Shown here: positions 59,351 through 64,000 of the stretch, in pieces
Position numbering within the stretch: position 1 is the stretch's first letter
Layout of the letters: the number at the start of each line of letters is the position of its first letter
Source: Ramlibacter tataouinensis
Lineage (GTDB): Bacteria; Pseudomonadota; Gammaproteobacteria; Burkholderiales; Burkholderiaceae_C
Assembly: GCF_001580455.1 (NCBI RefSeq)
Contig: NZ_CP010951.1
Span: 1 to 64,000 of the forward strand
Direction of reading: 5' to 3'
Length of the DNA: 64,000 bases
Notes under the pieces: model-generated
Told to the model about the DNA's origin: nothing
Seen by the model: only the letters and a program-made list of their open reading frames with translations
Databases searched by the model: none
Position numbers and translations under genes: made by a program

Positions 59351-61032
59351 TGCGATTCCTCAGTCCTCGCCGTGGCGCGCTGCAGGCCGGACACGATGGC
59401 CTTGAGCGACGCCGAGACGATGTTTGCATCCATGCCCACGCCGAACAAGGTGCGGTCGCCAACCCGAAGCTCGAGGTAGGCCACGGCCCGCGCATCGGCG
59501 CCGGAAGCGATGGCGTGCTCATGGTAGTCGAGCACACGGATGCCCTGGCCGGTCGCCTGGGCCAGGCCCTCGACGAAGGCGTCGATCGGGCCGTTGCCCG
59601 CGCCCTTCAGCCGGAAGCTGCGGCCCGCCACCTGGACCTCTGCCTCCAGCGTCACCAGCGAGCCGGCCGAGCCGCGCTGCTCCTCGAGCACCTGGTGCTG
59701 CAGGGTGGCGACGCTGGCCAGCCCGTATTCGCGCTCGAACAGCTCCCACAGGTCCGGCGCCGTCAGCTCCTTGCCACTGGCGTCCATGACGCCCTGCACC
59801 ACCTGGCTGAACTCGATCTGCAGGCGGCGCGGCAGTTCCAGGCCGTACTCGGATTCGAGCAGGTAGGAGATGCCGCCCTTGCCCGATTGGCTGTTGACCC
59901 GGATCACCGCCTCGTAGCTGCGGCCCAGGTCCTTGGGGTCCAGCGGCAGGTAGGGCATGTCCCAGAGCTCGCCCTCCTTGCGCGCGGCGAAGGCCTTCTT
60001 GATCGCATCCTGGTGCGAGCCGGAGAACGAGGTGTAGACCAGGTCGCCGACGTAGGGATGCCGCGGATGCACCGGGATCTGGTTGCAGTGTTCCACCGTG
60101 CGGCGGATCTCGTCGATGTCGGAGAAGTCAAGGCCCGGGTCCACGCCCTGGCTGTAGAGATTGAGCGCGACGTTCACCAGGTCGAGGTTGCCGGTGCGCT
60201 CGCCGTTGCCGAACAGGCAGCCCTCCAGCCGGTCGGCGCCCGCCATCACGGCGAACTCGCCGGCCGCCGTGCCGGTGCCGCGGTCGTTGTGCGGATGCAC
60301 CGAAAGCACGATCGAATCGCGGCGCGCCAGGTTCCGGTGCATCCACTCGATCATGTCGGCAAAGATGTTGGGCGTGGAATGCTCGACGGTGGATGGCAGG
60401 TTGATGATGCACTTGCGCTGCGGCGTCGGCTGCCACACCTCGGTGACGGCATCGACCACGCGCTTGGCGAAGGGCAGCTCGGTGCCGGAGAACATCTCGG
60501 GCGAGTACTGGAACACCCATTCCGTCCCCGGCTGCTGCGCCGCCAGCTCCTTGAAGAGCCGGGCCTGGCCGCTCGCCAGTTGCACGATGCCGTCTTCATC
60601 GAGCCCCAGCACCACGCGGCGCATCACCGGGGCGGTGGCGTTGTACAGGTGGACGATGGCCCGGCGCGCGCCGCGCAGCGACTCGAAAGTGCGGCGGATC
60701 AGTTCCTCGCGCGCTTGCGTCAGCACCTGGATGGTGACGTCTTGCGGGATGCGGTCCTCTTCGATCAGCTTGCGCACGAAGTCCCATTCGACCTGCGACG
60801 CCGACGGGAAGCCGACCTCGATCTCCTTGAACCCGATGTCCACCAGCGCCTCGAACATCCGCAGCTTGCGCGCGATGTCCATGGGCTCGATCAGCGCCTG
60901 GTTGCCGTCGCGCAGGTCCACGCTGCACCAGATGGGCGGCTTGCCCAGCACGGTGTCCGGCCAGGTGCGGTCCTTCAGGCCGACCGGGGCGAACGGGCGG
61001 TACTTGCTGGCGGGGTTCTTCAACATCGGCAT
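59335..61032 (-). CDS. leuA: 2-isopropylmalate synthase (long form)
   Basis: A 565-residue enzyme of the second 2-isopropylmalate synthase subfamily (the actinobacterial/long type). YRPFAPVGLKDRTWPD opens the characteristic extra N-terminus. The barrel has CSVDLRDGNQALIEPMD (near 36-52), LSVHPHNDRGTGTAAGE and NGERTGNLDLVNVALN. The C-terminal regulatory domain carries the GAGNGPIDAFVEGL motif. It lies directly behind a leucine-rich leader and attenuator, and overlaps the short-form gene by 16 bases. Confidence 0.93.
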   Translation of the reverse strand: MPMLKNPASKYRPFAPVGLKDRTWPDTVLGKPPIWCSVDLRDGNQALIEPMDIARKLRMFEALVDIGFKEIEVGFPSASQVEWDFVRKLIEEDRIPQDVTIQVLTQAREELIRRTFESLRGARRAIVHLYNATAPVMRRVVLGLDEDGIVQLASGQARLFKELAAQQPGTEWVFQYSPEMFSGTELPFAKRVVDAVTEVWQPTPQRKCIINLPSTVEHSTPNIFADMIEWMHRNLARRDSIVLSVHPHNDRGTGTAAGEFAVMAGADRLEGCLFGNGERTGNLDLVNVALNLYSQGVDPGLDFSDIDEIRRTVEHCNQIPVHPRHPYVGDLVYTSFSGSHQDAIKKAFAARKEGELWDMPYLPLDPKDLGRSYEAVIRVNSQSGKGGISYLLESEYGLELPRRLQIEFSQVVQGVMDASGKELTAPDLWELFEREYGLASVATLQHQVLEEQRGSAGSLVTLEAEVQVAGRSFRLKGAGNGPIDAFVEGLAQATGQGIRVLDYHEHAIASGADARAVAYLELRVGDRTLFGVGMDANIVSASLKAIVSGLQRATARTEESQCQTS

Positions 61033-61072
61033 GGGGTGCTCTCTGGTGGGTCTTGAACAACACCCGCAGCCC

Positions 61073-61111
61073 TGAAAAACGAACGGCCCGCTGCGGGTGC
61101 ATACGGGCCGT
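61073..61111 (-). terminator. leu attenuator hairpin
   Basis: On the minus strand ACGGCCCG (61111-61104) pairs with CGGGCCGT (61090-61083), followed by TCGTTTTTC: a rho-independent terminator 25 nt after the leader stop. Inside its loop CACCCGCAG (61099-61091) can instead pair with CTGCGGGTG (61069-61061) downstream, a possible alternative fold. Confidence 0.8.
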
Positions 61112-61135
61112 GATCCGGGAATTCTCGCGCGCGCG

Positions 61136-61192
61136 CTACCGTCTCCGCCCGTAGGAGGATAGAAGCAGTAGGGCCAGCGAACCGAATTTCAT
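61136..61192 (-). CDS. leu operon leader peptide
   Basis: An 18-codon frame encoding MKFGSLALLLLSSYGRRR and ending in TAG. Five of six central residues are leucine (Leu6, then Leu8-Leu11), using CTG, CTA, CTG, CTT and CTA. A terminator hairpin lies 25 nt after it and the long-form leuA follows 104 nt after its stop. This is the layout of a leucine-dependent attenuator: scarce Leu-tRNA stalls the ribosome on the Leu run and prevents the hairpin. The Shine-Dalgarno sequence is weak, so translation is inferred from the layout. Confidence 0.8.
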   Translation of the reverse strand: MKFGSLALLLLSSYGRRR

Positions 61193-61217
61193 GCGTTCGA
61201 ATGTAGCACAAGAAGGC

Positions 61218-62036
61218 CTAGCGGTGCAGGCCGCGCTCGTCCGGCTCGTCGGTGGAGGTGCTGATCACGCTGGTCGGGTGGCCCTTGGCCTTGCGCCAGG
61301 CATACAGCACATAGCCGCTGAGGCCATACACGACGAACAGGGCGAACAGCACGATGGGCGGGTGAATGTTGATCACGGCAATGGCCAGCGCGATCAGCAC
61401 GATCACCACGAAGGGCACGCTCTGCTTCATCCGCACGTCCTTGAAGCTGTAGAACGGCACGTTGGTCACCATGGTCAGCCCGGCGTACAGCGTCAGGCCG
61501 AACGTCACCCACTCGAGCTCGGCGCCCTTCCAGCCCTGGTCGTTCATGAGCCAGATGAAGCCGGCGACCAGCGCCGCGGCCGCCGGTGAAGGCAGGCCTT
61601 GGAAGTAGCGCTTGTCGACCACGCCGGTGTTCACGTTGAAGCGCGCCAGCCGCAGCGCGGCGCAGGCGCAGTAGACGAAGGCGGCGAACCAGCCCCAGCG
61701 CCCCAGGCCCCGGAGCGCCCATTCGTAGGACACCAGCGCGGGGGCCGCGCCGAAGGACACCATGTCCGACAGCGAATCCATCTGCTCGCCGAAGGCGCTC
61801 TGGGTGTTGGTCATGCGGGCAACCCGCCCGTCCAGGCTGTCCAGCACCATCGCGCAGAAGATGCCGATGCCCGCCAGGTCGAACCGGCCGCCCATCGCCA
61901 TCACGATCGCGTAGAAGCCGCCGAACAGGGCCGCGAGCGTGAACAGGTTCGGGAGGATGTAGATGCCCTTGCGGCGCTTGCGGACGACGACGCCTTCTTC
62001 AGCGGGGATGGGTTCGGATTCTTGGCCGTCGTGCAT
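61218..62036 (-). CDS. pssA: CDP-diacylglycerol-serine O-phosphatidyltransferase
   Basis: A 272-residue inner-membrane enzyme making phosphatidylserine from CDP-diacylglycerol and serine. The CDP-alcohol phosphotransferase motif DG-x2-AR-x8-G-x3-D-x3-D is complete (DGRVARMTNTQSAFGEQMDSLSD, near residues 68-90). About eight helices flank it, starting at GIYILPNLFTLAALFGGFYA. Placed between ilvC and leuA, as in many betaproteobacteria. Confidence 0.95.
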   Translation of the reverse strand: MHDGQESEPIPAEEGVVVRKRRKGIYILPNLFTLAALFGGFYAIVMAMGGRFDLAGIGIFCAMVLDSLDGRVARMTNTQSAFGEQMDSLSDMVSFGAAPALVSYEWALRGLGRWGWFAAFVYCACAALRLARFNVNTGVVDKRYFQGLPSPAAAALVAGFIWLMNDQGWKGAELEWVTFGLTLYAGLTMVTNVPFYSFKDVRMKQSVPFVVIVLIALAIAVINIHPPIVLFALFVVYGLSGYVLYAWRKAKGHPTSVISTSTDEPDERGLHR

Positions 62037-62060
62037 GGACGCAGAGTGTAATGCGCGAAA

Positions 62061-62086
62061 AACAAAAAGCCGCCCTAGGGCGGCTT
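62061..62086 (-). terminator. Terminator of the ilvBHC operon
   Basis: AAGCCGCC (62086-62079 on the minus strand) and GGCGGCTT (62074-62067) with a 4-nt loop, followed by TTTGTTTTT on the minus strand. It ends the ilv transcript before pssA. Confidence 0.88.
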
Positions 62087-62133
62087 CGGATTGATCCCGC
62101 GGAGCGGGTCCGGTTCGCTCAGTGCGGCTCTGG

Positions 62134-63150
62134 TCAGTTGCGGCTCTGGTCGACCAGCTTGTTCTTCTTGATCCAGGGCATCATGGCGCGCAGCTGCTCG
62201 CCCACCACCTCGATCGAGTGCTCGGCGGTCAGGCGGCGGCGCGACTGCAGCGTCGGCGCCCCGGCGCGGTTCTCGATGATGAAGCTCTTGGCGTACTCGC
62301 CCGTCTGGATGTCCTTGAGCGCCTGGCGCATCGCCTTCTTGGTCTCTTCGGTGACGATCCTCGGGCCCGTGACGTACTCGCCGTACTCCGCGTTGTTGGA
62401 GATCGAGTAGTTCATGTTGGCGATGCCGCCCTCGTAGATCAGGTCCACGATCAGCTTGAGCTCGTGCAGGCACTCGAAGTACGCCATCTCCGGCGCGTAG
62501 CCCGCCTCCACCAGCGTCTCGTAGCCGGCCTTGATCAGCTCCACCGTGCCCCCGCACAGCACCGCCTGCTCGCCGAACAGGTCGGTCTCGGTCTCTTCGC
62601 GGAAGTTCGTCTCGATGATGCCGGCCTTGCCCCCGCCGTTGGCCATCGCGTAGGACAGAGCCAGGTCGCGCGCCTTGCCGCTCTTGTCCTGGTGCACCGC
62701 CACCAGGTGCGGCACGCCTCCGCCCTGGGTGTAGGTGTTGCGCACCGTGTGGCCCGGCGCCTTGGGCGCCACCATCCACACGTCCAGGTCGGCGCGCGGC
62801 ACGACCTGGCCGTAGTGCACGTTGAAGCCGTGCGCGAACGCCAGCGAGGCGCCCTGTTTGATGTTGGGCTCCACGTCGTTCTGGTAGACCGAGGCGATCT
62901 GCTCGTCGGGCAGCAGGATCATCACCACGTCGGCCGACTTCACCGCCTCGGCCACCTCGGCCACCTTCAGCCCGGCCTTCTCCACCTTCGGCCAGGAGGC
63001 GCCGCCGCGGCGCAGCCCCACCACCACCTTGACGCCGCTGTCGTTGAGGTTCTGCGCGTGCGCATGGCCCTGCGAGCCGTAGCCGATGATCGCCACCGTC
63101 TTGCCCTTGATCAGGCTCAGGTCACAGTCCTTGTCGTAATAAACCTTCAT
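62134..63150 (-). CDS. ilvC: Ketol-acid reductoisomerase
   Basis: A 338-residue class I KARI converting acetolactate to 2,3-dihydroxyisovalerate with NADPH and Mg2+. The Rossmann motif GYGSQGHAHAQNL is at residues 24-36. Arg and Ser residues after it (GLRRGGASW) suit NADPH. The catalytic C-terminal helices hold LFGEQAVLCGGTVELIKAGYETLVEAGY and ECLHELKLIVDLIYEGG. Third gene of ilvBHC, 32 nt after ilvH. Confidence 0.97.
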   Translation of the reverse strand: MKVYYDKDCDLSLIKGKTVAIIGYGSQGHAHAQNLNDSGVKVVVGLRRGGASWPKVEKAGLKVAEVAEAVKSADVVMILLPDEQIASVYQNDVEPNIKQGASLAFAHGFNVHYGQVVPRADLDVWMVAPKAPGHTVRNTYTQGGGVPHLVAVHQDKSGKARDLALSYAMANGGGKAGIIETNFREETETDLFGEQAVLCGGTVELIKAGYETLVEAGYAPEMAYFECLHELKLIVDLIYEGGIANMNYSISNNAEYGEYVTGPRIVTEETKKAMRQALKDIQTGEYAKSFIIENRAGAPTLQSRRRLTAEHSIEVVGEQLRAMMPWIKKNKLVDQSRN

Positions 63151-63182
63151 GGTTCTTCTCCGGTTAATGTTGAATGGGGGGC

Positions 63183-63674
63183 TCAGACGCGCAGGATCCG
63201 CTCACCGCGACCGATGCCGCTGGAGCCGGTGCGCACGGTCTCGAGAATGGCGGTGCGGTCGATCGCCTCGAGGAAGGCGTCGTTCTTCGACTGGTCGCCG
63301 GTGAGCTCGATGGTGTAGCTCTTTTCCGTGACGTCGATGATGCGGCCGCGGAAGATGTCGGCCATGCGCTTCATCTCCTCGCGTTCCTTGCCGACGGCGC
63401 GCACCTTCACCATCATGAGCTCGCGCTCGGTGTAGGCACCCTCGGTCAGGTCGACCACCTTCACCACTTCGATCAGGCGGTTGAGGTGCTTGGTGATCTG
63501 CTCGATGACGTCGTCCGAACCCGTGGTCTGGATGGTCATCCGCGACAGCGACGGGTCCTCCGTCGGCGCCACGGTGAGCGATTCGATGTTGTAGCCGCGG
63601 GCCGAGAACAGGCCCACGACTCGGGAAAGCGCGCCCGGTTCATTCTCGAGCAGCACCGCGATGATGTGTTTCAT
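63183..63674 (-). CDS. ilvH: Acetolactate synthase small subunit
   Basis: A 163-residue regulatory subunit of acetolactate synthase. The N-terminal ACT domain (MKHIIAVLLENEPGALSRVVGLFSARGYNIESL) binds valine for feedback inhibition, and the C-terminal half (TEREL through RTAILETVRTGSSGIGRGERIL) activates the large subunit. Second gene of ilvBHC. A hairpin (63757-63779) separates it from ilvB. Confidence 0.97.
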   Translation of the reverse strand: MKHIIAVLLENEPGALSRVVGLFSARGYNIESLTVAPTEDPSLSRMTIQTTGSDDVIEQITKHLNRLIEVVKVVDLTEGAYTERELMMVKVRAVGKEREEMKRMADIFRGRIIDVTEKSYTIELTGDQSKNDAFLEAIDRTAILETVRTGSSGIGRGERILRV

Positions 63675-63756
63675 TTTTTCGATTCCTCTTTTCGGTGCCC
63701 TCCCCCGCAGCCGGTAAGCGGCGGGCTTGGCAAGCCAATAGATTCGTCAGTGAAGG

Positions 63757-63779
63757 ACGCGGGTCCGCAGGACCCGCGT
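63757..63779. repeat. Perfect hairpin in the ilvB-ilvH gap
   Basis: ACGCGGGTCC (63757-63766) and GGACCCGCGT (63770-63779) form a 10-bp stem with a 3-nt loop in the 114-bp gap between ilvB and ilvH. No T-run follows on the operon strand, so it more likely affects mRNA processing or relative subunit levels than full termination. Confidence 0.55.
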
Positions 63780-63788
63780 TTACGGTTG

Positions 63789-64000
63789 TTATAGGTCTTC
63801 CGACCCCAGCAGCATCTCGGTGATGCCCTTTCCCGCCTTGACCATCGGGAACACGTTCTCGGTGGGGTCAGTGCGGAAATCCATGAAGACCGTGCGGTCC
63901 TTGAGCTTGCGCGCTTCGCGCAGCGCCGGCTCCACGTCGCGCGGATGCTCGATCAGCATGCCGACGTGCCCATAGGCCTCGGCCAGCTTCACGAAGTTCG
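63789..64000 (-). CDS. ilvB: Acetolactate synthase large subunit, C-terminal part (partial)
   Basis: The last 70 or so residues of the catalytic subunit. FVKLAEAYGHVGMLIEHP and VKAGKGITEMLLGSEDL match the C-terminal TPP-binding domain of the IlvB/IlvI family. The gene continues beyond the window end; the start and FAD/TPP motifs lie outside. First visible gene of ilvBHC. Confidence 0.9.
   Translation of the reverse strand, partial: NFVKLAEAYGHVGMLIEHPRDVEPALREARKLKDRTVFMDFRTDPTENVFPMVKAGKGITEMLLGSEDL

Noticed and set aside
61020..61211. A 63-codon frame overlapping the leu leader on the same strand
   Set aside because: It runs through the attenuator in another frame and has no family match; the 18-codon Leu-rich frame explains the region better.

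Overview
The window looks like chromosome of a high-GC betaproteobacterium of the order Burkholderiales, most likely family Comamonadaceae (Ramlibacter/Variovorax-like). This rests on gene content and order: lpxK-Trm112-kdsB-adk, the aerobic benzoyl-CoA (box) genes beside a LIV-type transporter, cysI-DUF934-cysHDN, and ilvBHC-pssA-leuA. Genus is inference. No rRNA, CRISPR array, prophage or intact transposase was seen.

Layout. 1-6.8 kb: housekeeping genes (DUF192 protein, Fe-SOD, XseA) and an envelope block (ExbB/ExbD, LpxK, Trm112 protein, KdsB, Adk). 6.8-9.8 kb: an asparaginase operon divergent from lexA, with a canonical SOS box between them. 9.9-18.4 kb: small-molecule metabolism and an acyl-CoA catabolic block (3-hydroxyacyl-CoA dehydrogenase, enoyl-CoA hydratase, Crp-type regulator, phosphotransferase, acyl-CoA dehydrogenase). 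18.4-23.7 kb: a GST, a DUF4198-HupE-membrane protein operon, a DUF4331 protein and two tRNAs (Arg, Pro).

23.9-35.4 kb is a benzoate catabolic region. boxR-boxC-boxB run leftward. A flavodoxin-like gene, benzoate-CoA ligase, a periplasmic binding protein, a LysE exporter and livHMGF run rightward. BoxA, the usual reductase of the BoxB epoxidase, is not in the window. 35.4-41.4 kb holds a LysR/azoreductase pair, a sulfate-binding protein, YggX, MnmC, a roughly 270-bp gene-free palindromic element with long terminal inverted repeats, and a response regulator.

41.6-48.4 kb is the assimilatory sulfate reduction operon (cysI, DUF934, cysH, cysD, cysN), followed by a 7Fe ferredoxin and a ferredoxin-NADP reductase that could feed electrons to CysI. 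48.4-52.3 kb is thiamin salvage: cytX and thiMED converge, each behind its own TPP riboswitch. 52.4-57.7 kb: tRNA-Asn, a tiny lipoprotein, a transglutaminase/TPR lipoprotein, the N-degron pair aat-bpt, an IclR regulator and a D-Ala-D-Ala endopeptidase.

57.8-64 kb is branched-chain amino acid synthesis, all leftward: ilvB (cut by the window end), ilvH, ilvC, a terminator, pssA, then an 18-codon leucine-rich leader with an attenuator hairpin in front of two overlapping 2-isopropylmalate synthase genes of different length. The observations most worth a second look are the palindromic element at 40.42-40.69 kb, the leu leader/attenuator with tandem leuA, and the boxA-less benzoate cluster headed by a flavodoxin.
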